From Dechloromonas denitrificans (GTDB lineage: Bacteria > Pseudomonadota > Gammaproteobacteria > Burkholderiales > Rhodocyclaceae), in assembly GCF_020510665.1 (NCBI RefSeq), contig NZ_CP075187.1:3355001-3419000 (forward strand): a stretch of DNA of 64,000 nucleotides, read 5' to 3'. The notes below the pieces were generated by a model that was not told the DNA's origin, made no database searches, and saw only the letters and a program-made list of their open reading frames with translations. Shown in pieces: positions 10,150 to 21,009 of this stretch. The translations under genes and the position numbers were made by a program. Each line of letters opens with the position of its first letter. The stretch's first letter is position 1.

Positions 10150-10997
10150 TCAAGATGAAAGGACTCGGCCGCGGCCTTGATGCCCTGCTTTCCGGCAACG
10201 ACAAGCCGCACGGCGACGAGCAACGCAATTTGCCGGTCGAGCGCCTGCGCCCCGGCAAATACCAGCCGCGCACGCACATGGACGATGCCGCACTGGCTGA
10301 ACTGGCCGCCTCGATCAAGGCGCAGGGCGTCATGCAACCGATTCTGGTGCGCGCCATCGACCCGACGCCGGGTGCCGAACGCTACGAAATCGTCGCCGGC
10401 GAACGCCGCTGGCGTGCCTCCCAACTGGCCGGCCTGAGCGAAGTGCCGGTGCTGATCCGCAGCATTCCGGATGAACAGGCGCTGGCCATGGCGCTGATCG
10501 AGAACATCCAGCGCGAGAATCTCAACCCACTCGAAGAAGCCCAGGGCCTGCAACGCCTGATCGACGAATTCGGCCTGACCCACCAGCAGGCAGCCGATGC
10601 CGTAGGCCGCTCACGCCCGGCAGCGACCAATTTGCTTCGTTTACTGCAGTTGACCGCAGCAGTCCAGGAACTCCTCATGGCCGGCAAAATCGACATGGGT
10701 CACGCCCGCGCCCTGCTGCCCATCCCCGGAGCGCAGCAGGTTGCACTGGCCCAGCGCATCATCCAGAAATCGTTGTCCGTGCGCGAAACCGAACGCCTCG
10801 TCCAGCAGATCATCAACCCGCCCAAACCATCCACAGTCCAGCCTGTCGACCGCGACATTCTCCGCCTCCAGGAAGAGCTTTCGGATGTCATCGGCGCCGC
10901 CGTGGCGATCCGCAGCAACAAAAAGGGCGCCGGTAAATTGACCATCGAATTCAACGATCTCGACCAGCTCGACGGAATTCTCGGACGCCTCCGGTAA
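10146..10997 (+). CDS. parB: Chromosome-partitioning DNA-binding protein ParB (Spo0J)
   Basis: A 283-residue ParB. The N-terminal GLGRGLDALL is the ParA-interaction box seen in chromosomal ParB proteins. The CTPase/ParB box ERLRPGKYQPRTH and GERRWRASQLAG follow, then the helix-turn-helix (LTHQQAADAVGRSRPAATNLLRL) that reads parS, and a C-terminal dimerisation domain. The start is ATG 10146, which overlaps the parA stop; an in-frame ATG lies four codons later. No terminator hairpin is visible in the 116 bp to atpI, which instead contain the atp promoter. Confidence 0.95.
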   Translation: MIKMKGLGRGLDALLSGNDKPHGDEQRNLPVERLRPGKYQPRTHMDDAALAELAASIKAQGVMQPILVRAIDPTPGAERYEIVAGERRWRASQLAGLSEVPVLIRSIPDEQALAMALIENIQRENLNPLEEAQGLQRLIDEFGLTHQQAADAVGRSRPAATNLLRLLQLTAAVQELLMAGKIDMGHARALLPIPGAQQVALAQRIIQKSLSVRETERLVQQIINPPKPSTVQPVDRDILRLQEELSDVIGAAVAIRSNKKGAGKLTIEFNDLDQLDGILGRLR

Positions 10998-11041
10998 ACC
11001 AGTAATGGCCAGCCGGACATTGAGGAAAACCCGTAATTTCA

Positions 11042-11071
11042 TTGACGTACGGCGTTTAACTCTTGTATCAT
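11042..11071 (+). promoter_or_regulatory. Probable sigma70-type promoter of the atp operon
   Basis: TTGACG (11042-11047) and TATCAT (11066-11071) are separated by 18 bp, a good match to the vegetative -35/-10 pair. Transcription would start near 11078, about 36 nt before the chosen atpI start. The pair lies in the gap between parB and atpI and is the only strong promoter-like sequence before the nine-gene operon. Positions are read by eye. Confidence 0.65.
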
Positions 11072-11113
11072 TTAGGTCTGTGTGGCACAGCCGGTCAACG
11101 ATTGCAGGGCACC

Positions 11114-11455
11114 ATGTATAGAGCGATTTTCCTCCAGTTTGGTGCAGCGCTGATAACAGCGATCGGGGCCGGTGCAATAGTAGGAACACGGGGGCTTGTT
11201 TCGGTGGGATTGGCGGCTGTTGCCTGCATACTTCCCAACCTTTTCTTCGCCATCCGTCTGACGATGGTGAATGATCGCTCTGGCGCCTCTTACGCAGCGA
11301 ACTTCTTCATCGGTGAGTTCCTCAAGATTGCAGCCACCATCGGATTACTGGCAATCGCCGTCAAGGGGTATCCCGAGATGCACTGGCCCAGCTTGCTGAT
11401 CGGCTTTGCGATTGTCTTGCATGCAGGTTTTATAGCGTTTTGGAAGAAATCCTGA
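11114..11455 (+). CDS. atpI: ATP synthase protein I (AtpI)
   Basis: A 113-residue membrane protein of the AtpI family, thought to help assemble the c-ring of the F1Fo ATP synthase. Four hydrophobic stretches are visible (for example FGAALITAIGAGAIVG and LIGFAIVLHAGFIAFW). An in-frame start exists at 11063 but lies upstream of the -10 box of the atp promoter, so ATG 11114 (MYRAIFLQF) is chosen; a GCAGGG stretch precedes it. First gene of the atp operon; the atpB start follows its stop by two bases. Confidence 0.85.
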   Translation: MYRAIFLQFGAALITAIGAGAIVGTRGLVSVGLAAVACILPNLFFAIRLTMVNDRSGASYAANFFIGEFLKIAATIGLLAIAVKGYPEMHWPSLLIGFAIVLHAGFIAFWKKS

Positions 11456-11457
11456 TT

Positions 11458-12324
11458 ATGTCTACAGCAGGCCACGAAACAGCAGCAAACGCGCCGACCG
11501 CCGGCGAATACATCGTCCACCACCTGACGCACTGGAACTCCACCGGTCACGCTCAGAAGGACGTCATTGATTTCAGCGTGATCAACCTCGACACCATGAT
11601 TTTCTCGGTGTTGATGGGCATCATCGGTCTTTTCGTCATGTGGCGCGTCGCCAAGAGCGTCACCTCTGGCGTACCGGGCCGCATGCAGGCTGCCGTCGAA
11701 ATCGTCCTCGAAATGGTCAACGACCAGGCCAAGGGCATCGTCCATAGCGCTGAATCGCGCAAGTTCGTCGGCCCTCTCGCGCTGACCGTTTTCATCTGGA
11801 TTTTCCTGATGAACTCGATGGACTTCCTGCCACTCGATCTTCTGCCGACCATTTGGCAAACCATCACTGGCGATCATCACGCCTATCTGCGCGTTGTCCC
11901 ATCCGCTGACCTGAACGGCACCCTCGGCATGTCCGTCGGCGTCCTGCTCGTCTGTGTTTATTACAACATCAAGATCAAGGGCATCGGTGGCTGGGTGCAT
12001 GAACTCTTCACCGCACCGTTCGGTAGCCACCCGCTGCTTTATCCAATCAACTTCGCCATGCAGATGATCGAATTCCTCGCCAAGACCGTTTCCCACGGCA
12101 TGCGACTGTTCGGCAACATGTACGCAGGCGAACTGGTCTTCATGCTGATCGCCCTGATGGGTGCAGCATGGTCGGCCAGCGCAACCGGAGTTTCCCTGTT
12201 TGCCGGCCACGTCATTGCCGGCTCGATCTGGGCAATCTTCCACATCCTGATCGTTGCACTGCAGGCTTTCATCTTCATGATGCTGACACTGGTCTACGTT
12301 GGCCAGGCACACGAAGCACACTGA
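11458..12324 (+). CDS. atpB: F1Fo ATP synthase subunit a
   Basis: A 288-residue polytopic Fo subunit that forms the proton half-channels against the c-ring. The conserved helix with the essential arginine is visible in KTVSHGMRLFGNMYAGELVF, and the following transmembrane segments are present. The open frame reaches back to 11440, but ATG 11458 (MSTAGHET) is preferred because GGAAGAAA lies at proper distance upstream and the longer form would overlap atpI. Second gene of atpIBEFHAGDC. Confidence 0.95.
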   Translation: MSTAGHETAANAPTAGEYIVHHLTHWNSTGHAQKDVIDFSVINLDTMIFSVLMGIIGLFVMWRVAKSVTSGVPGRMQAAVEIVLEMVNDQAKGIVHSAESRKFVGPLALTVFIWIFLMNSMDFLPLDLLPTIWQTITGDHHAYLRVVPSADLNGTLGMSVGVLLVCVYYNIKIKGIGGWVHELFTAPFGSHPLLYPINFAMQMIEFLAKTVSHGMRLFGNMYAGELVFMLIALMGAAWSASATGVSLFAGHVIAGSIWAIFHILIVALQAFIFMMLTLVYVGQAHEAH

Positions 12325-12362
12325 TTTGTAGTAACTTTGTAGTCTTTACTTTTTTAACTTAG

Positions 12363-12623
<261 letters not shown>

Positions 12624-12661
12624 TCGGTCCTCACCCGATCAACTTTTAGAGGACTAGAACC

Positions 12662-13132
12662 GTGAATCTGAACGCAACGTTGTTTGCACAGCTCGTTGTG
12701 TTCTTCATTCTGGCGTGGTTCACGATGCAATTCGTGTGGCCCCCCATTGTGAAGGCGCTCGACGAGCGTGCGAAGAAGATCGCGGATGGACTGGCTGCCG
12801 CCGAACGCGGCAAGCATGATCTCGAACTGGCCACCAAGCGCTCTACGGAAGCACTCCGTGAAGGCAAGGAAAAAGCCGCCGAACTCCTGGCTCAAGCTGA
12901 AAAGCGTGCTGCTCAGGTAGTCGAAGAAGCGAAAGTTACGGCCAAGGCCGAAGCTGACCGCATCGTCGCCGGCGCCAAGGCTGAAATCGACCAGGAAGCT
13001 GTCCGCGCCAAGGAACAATTGCGCGAACAAGTCTCTGCCCTGGTTGTATCCGGTGCAGAAAAAATTCTGCGCCGCGAGATTAATGCCCAGGCTCATGCCG
13101 ATATTCTGGCCACGATCAAACAGGATCTGTAA
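12662..13132 (+). CDS. atpF: F1Fo ATP synthase subunit b
   Basis: A 156-residue peripheral-stalk subunit. One N-terminal transmembrane helix ([20 protein letters not shown]) is followed by a long charged, Ala-rich coiled coil ([21 protein letters not shown]). It tethers the F1 head to the membrane. The start is GTG at 12662, placed by the AGAGGA Shine-Dalgarno upstream and by the alignable N-terminus [10 protein letters not shown]. Five bases separate its stop from atpH. Confidence 0.95.
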   Translation: MNLNATLFAQLVVFFILAWFTMQFVWPPIVKALDERAKKIADGLAAAERGKHDLELATKRSTEALREGKEKAAELLAQAEKRAAQVVEEAKVTAKAEADRIVAGAKAEIDQEAVRAKEQLREQVSALVVSGAEKILRREINAQAHADILATIKQDL

Positions 13133-13137
13133 AGCTT

Positions 13138-13671
13138 ATGGCTGAATCTGTCACCATCGCCCGCCCCTATGCTGAAGCTGCCTACCGGATAGCTCAGGAA
13201 ACCGGGGCGCAGGGCATCTGGGCTGCACGCCTTGCGCGTTTGGCCTTGATCGCCCAGGACGGGGACATGGCTTCGGTCATGGGCAATCCCCGGCTCTCCG
13301 CCGAGCAGGTTGCTGAACTGTTCATTTCGCTGTCGGAAGATAGCGACGCAACACTCGGCAGCTTTATTCGTACCCTCGCAGAAAACCGGCGTCTCGCGCT
13401 CCTGCCGGAGATTTCCCGGCTTTTCGACCTGGCCAAGAGCCAGGAAGAAGGGGTCAAAGAGGCGGTGGTGCATTCCGCATTTCCCATTGACGACGCCCAG
13501 GTGTCGACGCTGCTCAAGCAGCTCGAAGCCCGCTTTGGTACCCGTCTGACAGGCCGTGTCGTTATCGATCCGTCCCTGATTGGTGGGGTTAAGGTCGCCG
13601 TGGGTGACCAGGTGCTGGATGCTTCAGTCCGCGGCAAACTCGACTCGATGGCCGTGGCGCTGAACAACTAG
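13138..13671 (+). CDS. atpH: F1Fo ATP synthase subunit delta
   Basis: A 177-residue soluble stalk subunit (OSCP/delta family) that caps the alpha3-beta3 head and binds subunit b. N-terminal ARPYAEAAYRIA and C-terminal GGVKVAVGDQVLDASVRGKLDSM are the diagnostic segments. It has the normal length. It begins 5 bp after atpF and lies 9 bp before atpA, where AGGAGAA serves as the next ribosome-binding site. Confidence 0.95.
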   Translation: MAESVTIARPYAEAAYRIAQETGAQGIWAARLARLALIAQDGDMASVMGNPRLSAEQVAELFISLSEDSDATLGSFIRTLAENRRLALLPEISRLFDLAKSQEEGVKEAVVHSAFPIDDAQVSTLLKQLEARFGTRLTGRVVIDPSLIGGVKVAVGDQVLDASVRGKLDSMAVALNN

Positions 13672-13680
13672 GAGAATTTC

Positions 13681-15219
13681 ATGCAGTTGAATCCTTCCGA
13701 AATTTCTGAACTGATCAAGAGCAAGATCCAGAACCTGCAAGGCGCATCGGAAGTGCGCACGCAGGGCACCGTGGTTTCCGTCACTGACGGTATCGTCCGC
13801 GTGCATGGTCTGCAAGACGTCATGCAAGGCGAAATGCTGGAATTCCCCGGCAACACCTTCGGCATGGCACTCAACCTCGAGCGCGACTCCGTCGGCGCTG
13901 TTATCCTTGGCGAATACGAGCACATTTCCGAAGGCGACGTTGTCAAGACAACGGGTCGCATTCTGGAAGTGCCGGTTGGTCCGGAACTCCTTGGTCGCGT
14001 GGTCAACACGCTGGGCCAGCCGATCGACGGCAAGGGTCCGATCAACGCCAAGGAAACCGACAAGCTGGAAAAGGTTGCGCCGGGCGTTATTTGGCGTAAG
14101 TCCGTTTCCCAGCCGGTGCAAACCGGCCTGAAGTGTGTGGACTCCATGGTTCCGGTTGGTCGTGGTCAGCGCGAGCTGATCATTGGCGACCGCCAAACCG
14201 GTAAGACCGCCGTTGCTGTCGATGCCATCATCAACCAGAAGGGCACCGGCGTTTTCTGCGTCTATGTCGCTATTGGTCAAAAGGCTTCGACCATCGCCAA
14301 CGTCGTTCGCAAGCTGGAAGAACACGGCGCGATGGCCAACACCATCGTTGTTGCTGCTTCCGCTTCTGAATCCGCTGCACTGCAGTACCTGGCTCCTTAC
14401 GCTGGCTGCACGATGGGTGAGTACTTCCGCGACCGCGGTCAAGACGCCCTGATCGTTTATGACGATCTGACCAAGCAGGCTTGGGGCTACCGTCAGGTTT
14501 CCCTGCTGCTGCGCCGCCCGCCAGGCCGTGAAGCCTACCCGGGTGACGTGTTCTATCTCCACTCACGCCTCCTCGAACGCGCTGCTCGCGTTTCCGAAGA
14601 ATGGGTTGAGAAGTTCACCAATGGCGAGATCAAGGGCCAGACTGGTTCGCTGACCGCACTGCCGGTTATCGAAACCCAGGCTGGCGACGTTTCCGCATTC
14701 GTTCCGACCAACGTGATCTCAATCACCGACGGCCAGATCTTCCTGGAAACCGACCTGTTCAATGCCGGTATCCGTCCTGCTATCAATGCCGGTATCTCCG
14801 TGTCCCGCGTCGGTGGTGCTGCCCAGACCAAGCTGATCAAGAAGCTCGGCGGCGGTGTCCGTCTGGCCCTGGCCCAGTACCGCGAACTCGCTGCATTTGC
14901 CCAGTTTGCTTCCGATCTCGACGAAGCAACCCGCAAGCAGCTGGAGCGTGGCCGTCTGGTGACCGAGCTGATGAAGCAAGCCCAGTACTCGCCGATGAGC
15001 ATCTCCGAAATGGCCGTCACGCTGTATGCAGCTGACAAGGGCTACTTCGACGACGTCGAAGTCAAGCGTGCTCTGGAATGCGAAAAGGCCATGCTCGGTT
15101 ACCTCAAGGCTAACTGTGCCGACGTCATGAATACCATGGAGTCGTCTGCAGACCTCAGCGGTGATACCGAAAAGGCTCTGGCCGCCGGCATCACCGCCTT
15201 CAAGGGCAGCTGGGCCTGA
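13681..15219 (+). CDS. atpA: F1Fo ATP synthase subunit alpha
   Basis: A 512-residue non-catalytic nucleotide-binding subunit of F1. The P-loop GDRQTGKT is at 169-176, and the [19 protein letters not shown] segment and the late RVGGAAQ motif ([13 protein letters not shown]) are intact. It has normal full length and a clean AGGAGAATTTC leader. Codon use is more biased than in the flanking operons, as expected for a highly expressed gene. Confidence 0.97.
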   Translation: MQLNPSEISELIKSKIQNLQGASEVRTQGTVVSVTDGIVRVHGLQDVMQGEMLEFPGNTFGMALNLERDSVGAVILGEYEHISEGDVVKTTGRILEVPVGPELLGRVVNTLGQPIDGKGPINAKETDKLEKVAPGVIWRKSVSQPVQTGLKCVDSMVPVGRGQRELIIGDRQTGKTAVAVDAIINQKGTGVFCVYVAIGQKASTIANVVRKLEEHGAMANTIVVAASASESAALQYLAPYAGCTMGEYFRDRGQDALIVYDDLTKQAWGYRQVSLLLRRPPGREAYPGDVFYLHSRLLERAARVSEEWVEKFTNGEIKGQTGSLTALPVIETQAGDVSAFVPTNVISITDGQIFLETDLFNAGIRPAINAGISVSRVGGAAQTKLIKKLGGGVRLALAQYRELAAFAQFASDLDEATRKQLERGRLVTELMKQAQYSPMSISEMAVTLYAADKGYFDDVEVKRALECEKAMLGYLKANCADVMNTMESSADLSGDTEKALAAGITAFKGSWA

Positions 15220-15236
15220 TCAGCTAGGAGAATTGC

Positions 15237-17538
<2,302 letters not shown>

Positions 17539-17563
17539 TGCAGTTTCTGGATAGGAGCCATTC

Positions 17564-17989
17564 ATGGTTATGACTGTTCATTGTGATGTCGTCAGTGCCG
17601 AAGAGTCCATCTTCTCCGGCCTGGTCGAGGTTGCGGTGTTTCCCGGCGAAGCCGGGGAACTCGGCATTCTGCCGCGCCACACCCCGCTGCTCACTCGCAT
17701 CAAGCCCGGCACTATTCGTCTGAAGGTGCTGGACCAGAGCGAATTCGAGCTGGTTTATGTGTCTGGCGGCATGCTGGAGGTACAGCCCGACATGATTACC
17801 GTGTTGGCTGACACCGCCATCCGTGCCCACGACCTGGACGAAGCCAAGGCGCTTGAAGCCAAGAAGCGGGCCGAAGAAGCACTGGCCAACCGGAAAGCAG
17901 AAATGGATTACGCTGCGGCCGAATCCGAACTGGCGCAAGCAATTGCACAGCTTCAGACGATTCAGCATCTGCGCAAACATACGCACTGA
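17564..17989 (+). CDS. atpC: F1Fo ATP synthase subunit epsilon
   Basis: A 141-residue subunit with an N-terminal beta-sandwich ([31 protein letters not shown]) and a C-terminal two-helix hairpin ([28 protein letters not shown]) that can extend to inhibit ATP hydrolysis. ATAGGAG precedes ATG 17564; a second in-frame ATG two codons later is also possible. Last gene of the operon; the terminator behind it is interrupted by IS copy 1. Confidence 0.95.
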   Translation: MVMTVHCDVVSAEESIFSGLVEVAVFPGEAGELGILPRHTPLLTRIKPGTIRLKVLDQSEFELVYVSGGMLEVQPDMITVLADTAIRAHDLDEAKALEAKKRAEEALANRKAEMDYAAAESELAQAIAQLQTIQHLRKHTH

Positions 17990-18005
17990 TTCCGGAACAG
18001 CGGAT

Positions 18006-18031
18006 AAAAAAAGGGCAGCCAAGGCTGCCCT
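18006..18031. terminator. Left copy of the atpC/ubiJ bidirectional terminator hairpin
   Basis: Seven A residues (18006-18012) lead into the inverted repeat GGGCAGCC-AA-GGCTGCCC followed by a single T, after which IS copy 1 begins. With the right-hand copy it reconstructs an ordinary bidirectional intrinsic terminator (A tract, GC stem, T tract) between atpC and the convergent ubiJ. In this left copy the T tract has been cut off by the insertion, so atp transcripts would rely on the IS-borne terminator at 18044-18076. Confidence 0.8.
18012..18031 (+). repeat. Left 20-bp target-site duplication of IS copy 1
   Basis: These 20 bases are identical to 19633-19652 on the other side of the IS. The duplicated sequence is exactly the terminator hairpin: A, eight-base arm, AA, eight-base arm, T. 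Because the bordering bases T and A can also be counted as IS ends, the duplication may be read as 18 bp. Confidence 0.9.
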
Positions 18032-18043
18032 CAGACTGCTGAC

Positions 18044-18076
18044 AAAGCCTCCAAGCGATTGGGGGCTTTATTTTTT
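18044..18076 (+). terminator. IS copy 1 left-end inward terminator
   Basis: Arms AAAGCCTCCAA (18044-18054) and TTGGGGGCTTT (18059-18069) pair over 11 bp with one T:G wobble around a GCGA loop, followed by ATTTTTT. Transcripts entering the IS from atpC would end here. The T tract runs into the TATAAT box of the transposase gene. Confidence 0.7.
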
Positions 18077-18081
18077 ATAAT
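18076..18081 (+). promoter_or_regulatory. -10 box of the transposase gene, predicted leaderless transcript
   Basis: A perfect TATAAT lies only 6 bp before the transposase ATG at 18088. Transcription normally begins about 7 nt after the -10 box, so the mRNA would begin at or next to the start codon. No convincing -35 element is seen at 17 bp, and the T tract of the terminator overlaps the box. The same arrangement exists in copy 2. Confidence 0.55.
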
Positions 18082-18087
18082 GCAGGC

Positions 18088-19560
18088 ATGCTCAAGCCTG
18101 TCTACCCCGCCCAAACGGAACTGGAGATGGTGACGTTGGAGCAATTGGTCCCGAAAGACCACTTGCTCCGGCTGCTCGACCAGCACATCCGGTTTGATTT
18201 CATTCGTGAAGCGACCCAGCACCTGTATTGCGAGAACAATGGCCGACCAGCGATTGATCCGGTGGTGTTGTTCAAGATGTTGTTCATTGGCTACCTGTTC
18301 GGGATTCGCTCCGAGCGACGGCTGGTGAAGGAAATCGAGGTCAATGTGGCTTACCGCTGGTTTCTCGGCTTTCGACTGACGGACAAAGTGCCGGATGCCT
18401 CGACGCTGTCGCAGAATCGGCGTCGCCGCTTTGTCGGGACGGACATTGAGCAACGCATCTTCGACGGGATTGTCGAGCAAGCCATTGAGCATAAGCTGAT
18501 TGGCGGGCGGGTGCTTTACACGGACAGCACGCATCTGAAGGCGAATGCCAACAAACGGCATTTTGAGGTGCATCAGGTCGAGCAAACCCCTGCGGCCTAC
18601 CTGGCCGAACTGGATGCAGCCATCGAAACGGACCGAGCCGCCGCGGGCAAGAAGCCGCTCAAGCGTGATGACGATGATTCGACACCGCCGATGAAGGAGG
18701 TCAAGGTCAGCACGGTCGATCCCGACGCAGGTTTCATGGCCCGCGACAACAAGCCGACCGGCTTCTTCTATCTGGATCACCGGACTGTCGATGGCGTGCA
18801 TGCTTTGATCGTCGATACCCATGTCACGCCGGGCAATGTCCATGACAGCCAGCCCTACCTTGCCCGCCTGGATCGGGTCATGGAGCGCTTTGATCTGGCC
18901 GTGGGCGCCGTCGGGCTGGATGCCGGGTATTTCACCCCGCAAGTCTGCAAGGGCCTCCTCGAGCGGGCACTGTTCGGGGTGATGGGCTACAAGCGACCCA
19001 CACACCGCGATGGCTATTTCTACAAACGGGACTATCTCTACGATGCGGTCCAGGACTGCTACCGCTGCCCGGCCGGGGAGGTTCTACCGTACCGGACGAC
19101 CAACCGGCTGGGTTATCGCGAATACGCCTCGAACCCGGCGCGGTGTGCCGATTGCGGCGTGCGCGGGCAATGCACGCAGAGCCGGAACCATCAGAAGCTC
19201 GTGACCCGACATCTCTGGGAAGGTTTCAAGGAAGCGATCAACGCCAATCGCCTGAGCGACCTGGGCAAACGGCTGTACGCCCGGCGCAAGGAAACGGTGG
19301 AGCGCAGTTTTGCCGATGCCAAGGAGTTGCACGGCCACCGTTACGCCCGTTTCCGTGGCTTGGCCAAGGTGCAAGCGCAGTGCCTGCTCTCGGCGGCCTG
19401 TCAGAACATGAAGAAGATGGCCCTGTTGCTGGCCCGCAAGGCGGCAGCCTTATTGGCCAAAATCCTCGCACGAACCCGTTTTGCCGCCCCATTCGCCCGC
19501 CATCTTTGGCAGATCGGGGTTCCTAACCTGAATTTCAGAATCCGCCTCGCTTCGGCTTGA
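18088..19560 (+). CDS. IS1182-family transposase (copy 1)
   Basis: A 490-residue DDE transposase. An N-terminal DUF772-type domain (PKDHLLRLLDQHIRF, NGRPAIDPVVLFKMLFIGYLFG) precedes the catalytic core. Likely catalytic residues are D146 (YTDSTHLKA), D278 (GLDAGYF) and E405 (RRKETVERSFADAK). A CADC/CGVRGQC cysteine cluster around 351-361 may bind zinc. The frame is intact, so the element may be active. It differs from copy 2 by two residues: P193 here is S there (KKPLKR/KKSLKR), and L here is I in CKGLLERA/CKGILERA. No Shine-Dalgarno is visible; translation is probably leaderless. Confidence 0.93.
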   Translation: MLKPVYPAQTELEMVTLEQLVPKDHLLRLLDQHIRFDFIREATQHLYCENNGRPAIDPVVLFKMLFIGYLFGIRSERRLVKEIEVNVAYRWFLGFRLTDKVPDASTLSQNRRRRFVGTDIEQRIFDGIVEQAIEHKLIGGRVLYTDSTHLKANANKRHFEVHQVEQTPAAYLAELDAAIETDRAAAGKKPLKRDDDDSTPPMKEVKVSTVDPDAGFMARDNKPTGFFYLDHRTVDGVHALIVDTHVTPGNVHDSQPYLARLDRVMERFDLAVGAVGLDAGYFTPQVCKGLLERALFGVMGYKRPTHRDGYFYKRDYLYDAVQDCYRCPAGEVLPYRTTNRLGYREYASNPARCADCGVRGQCTQSRNHQKLVTRHLWEGFKEAINANRLSDLGKRLYARRKETVERSFADAKELHGHRYARFRGLAKVQAQCLLSAACQNMKKMALLLARKAAALLAKILARTRFAAPFARHLWQIGVPNLNFRIRLASA

Positions 19561-19597
19561 AGCCAGGAGTCTCCCTGATTTCCAACCAGAAAAACAA

Positions 19598-19619
19598 AAC
19601 CCCCGAAAAATCGGGGGTT
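19598..19619 (-). terminator. IS copy 1 right-end inward terminator
   Basis: Stem AACCCCCGA / TCGGGGGTT with a four-base loop. Read on the minus strand it is followed by TTTTGTTTTT, so it would stop transcription entering the element from ubiJ. Read outward it lacks a T tract. It lies just after the transposase stop codon. Confidence 0.7.
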
Positions 19620-19632
19620 CGTCAGCAGTCTG

Positions 19633-19656
19633 AGGGCAGCCAAGGCTGCCCTTTTT
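19633..19656. terminator. Right copy of the atpC/ubiJ terminator with target-site duplication
   Basis: 19633-19652 repeats 18012-18031 base for base, followed here by the original T tract (19652-19656) and TATTT-like sequence. For ubiJ transcripts coming from the right, the hairpin remains but the downstream U tract is replaced by IS sequence, which supplies the terminator at 19598-19619. Confidence 0.8.
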
Positions 19657-19676
19657 ATTTGCCCGGAGTCACGGTA

Positions 19677-20246
19677 TCAGAGACTGGCCACTCGTTTTTC
19701 AAGACGGGCCAAATCATCGCGCAACCGATTGATTTCGCTGCCAAAATTAACGATTTCAACTTGATTCACCAGCAGGCCGGAATCTTCCCGGATGTACTCG
19801 CTGACATTGTCGACTACTCGCCGGGTACTCCCCAGGCAATGAGCAGAAAGATCGCGCAGGGTCATCAAGGTGCGGCGGGCCGGTATATCACCGACCAGAC
19901 GAGCCAGATCGCCCTCTGCATCCCAGCGCAAATTGCGGAAGACGAAGGCCAGCGTTTCAGCCAGATCGGCTGAACCTGACAGCCGGACCGATGAAAAAAG
20001 ATTGTCGCGGTCGACCATCAATTTGACTGGCAAATCGGCCGGCAGGGTAATGGTGACCAGGGCAGGGGAAGTGGTGTCACAAGGGCTGAATTGTCCCTGG
20101 GCGTTAATCACCAGAGCGAGAACCAGAGGCCCCGCTTCAATCTGAAGACGCGCACCGGAATGGCTGCGCAGCCGCTCTGCAGCCCACGGCTCGCCATCAA
20201 GCAGATGATTCAGCGCAGGGACAAGAATTGATTCAATGGATGCCAT
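19677..20246 (-). CDS. ubiJ: Ubiquinone biosynthesis accessory factor UbiJ
   Basis: A 189-residue protein with an SCP2-like lipid-binding fold in the first 110 residues (GARLQIEAGPLVLALVINAQG) and a C-terminal helical region ending in a coiled coil (VEIVNFGSEINRLRDDLARLEKRVASL). UbiJ is part of the soluble ubiquinone-biosynthesis complex, holding polyprenylated intermediates. It follows ubiE with 21 bp between them on the same strand, matching the ubiE-ubiJ-ubiB order common in proteobacteria; ubiB is not next here because the IS and the atp operon follow. Confidence 0.85.
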   Translation of the reverse strand: MASIESILVPALNHLLDGEPWAAERLRSHSGARLQIEAGPLVLALVINAQGQFSPCDTTSPALVTITLPADLPVKLMVDRDNLFSSVRLSGSADLAETLAFVFRNLRWDAEGDLARLVGDIPARRTLMTLRDLSAHCLGSTRRVVDNVSEYIREDSGLLVNQVEIVNFGSEINRLRDDLARLEKRVASL

Positions 20247-20267
20247 CGGACTGACTTGGGCCAGGCT

Positions 20268-21005
20268 TTAGAACTTGAACCCGCGATGCAGCGCAACAAC
20301 GCCGAGCGCCAGGTTGAAATACTCAACCTTTTCGAAGCCGACACCTTCCATCATCGATTTGAGTTCTTCCTGCCCCGGATGAACCCGAATCGACTCGGAA
20401 AGATAGCGATAGCTATCCGAATCGTTGGTCACCAGCTTGCCGACGCGTGGAATCACCTGGAAGGAATAGAAATCGTACAGCGGCGCCAGCGGCTTCCAGA
20501 CCTGTGAAAACTCAAGGACCAGCAAGCGCCCACCCGGCCGCAGCACACGGCGCATTTCAGCCAGTGCGGCATCCTTGTGCGTCATGTTGCGCAAGCCGAA
20601 GGCAACGGTCACACAATCAAACCAGTCGTCAGGGAAGGGCAGTTTTTCAGCATCGCACTGGGCAACCGGGAGCATGTAGCCTTTATCGAGCAGACGGTCC
20701 CGGCCGCGGGCCAACATGGCATTGTTGATGTCCGTCAGCCAGACCTGACCGCTCTTGCCAACGCGTTTGGCAAAAGCCAGCGACAGGTCTCCGGTGCCGC
20801 CAGCCACATCCAGTACGCGCGAACCTTCGCGCACACCGCTGCGCTGAATGGTGAATGCCTTCCAGAGCCGGTGCATGCCACCCGACATCAGATCGTTCAT
20901 CAAATCGTAGCGGCTGGCTACAGAATCAAATACGTCTGCGACGCGGCGGGCCTTTTCCTGCTCGGCAACGGATTCGTAGCCGAAATGGGTAGTATCGTTT
21001 TTCAT
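20268..21005 (-). CDS. ubiE: Ubiquinone/menaquinone C-methyltransferase UbiE
   Basis: A 245-residue SAM-dependent C-methyltransferase of quinone biosynthesis. The SAM loop [17 protein letters not shown] and the UbiE signatures [17 protein letters not shown] and [21 protein letters not shown] are intact. A GTG at 21032 is in frame, but ATG 21005 ([13 protein letters not shown]) matches the family start and lies 4 bp after the stop of the upstream DUF971 gene, which suggests coupled translation. Confidence 0.94.
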   Translation of the reverse strand: MKNDTTHFGYESVAEQEKARRVADVFDSVASRYDLMNDLMSGGMHRLWKAFTIQRSGVREGSRVLDVAGGTGDLSLAFAKRVGKSGQVWLTDINNAMLARGRDRLLDKGYMLPVAQCDAEKLPFPDDWFDCVTVAFGLRNMTHKDAALAEMRRVLRPGGRLLVLEFSQVWKPLAPLYDFYSFQVIPRVGKLVTNDSDSYRYLSESIRVHPGQEELKSMMEGVGFEKVEYFNLALGVVALHRGFKF

Positions 21006-21009
21006 GATT

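Larger units (their letters stand above)
18032..19632 (+). mobile_element. IS1182-family insertion sequence, copy 1
   Basis: A complete 1601-bp element. Terminal inverted repeats CAGACTGCTGAC / GTCAGCAGTCTG mark both ends, and a 20-bp direct repeat flanks it. A single transposase gene fills most of it. A second copy of the same length lies inverted at 50440-52040. Inward-facing intrinsic terminators sit just inside each end. The insertion point is the stem-loop terminator between atpC and ubiJ. Confidence 0.95.

Noticed and set aside
11063-11113. Upstream extension of atpI
   Set aside because: The codon at 11063 precedes the -10 box of the operon promoter, so it would not be transcribed from it.
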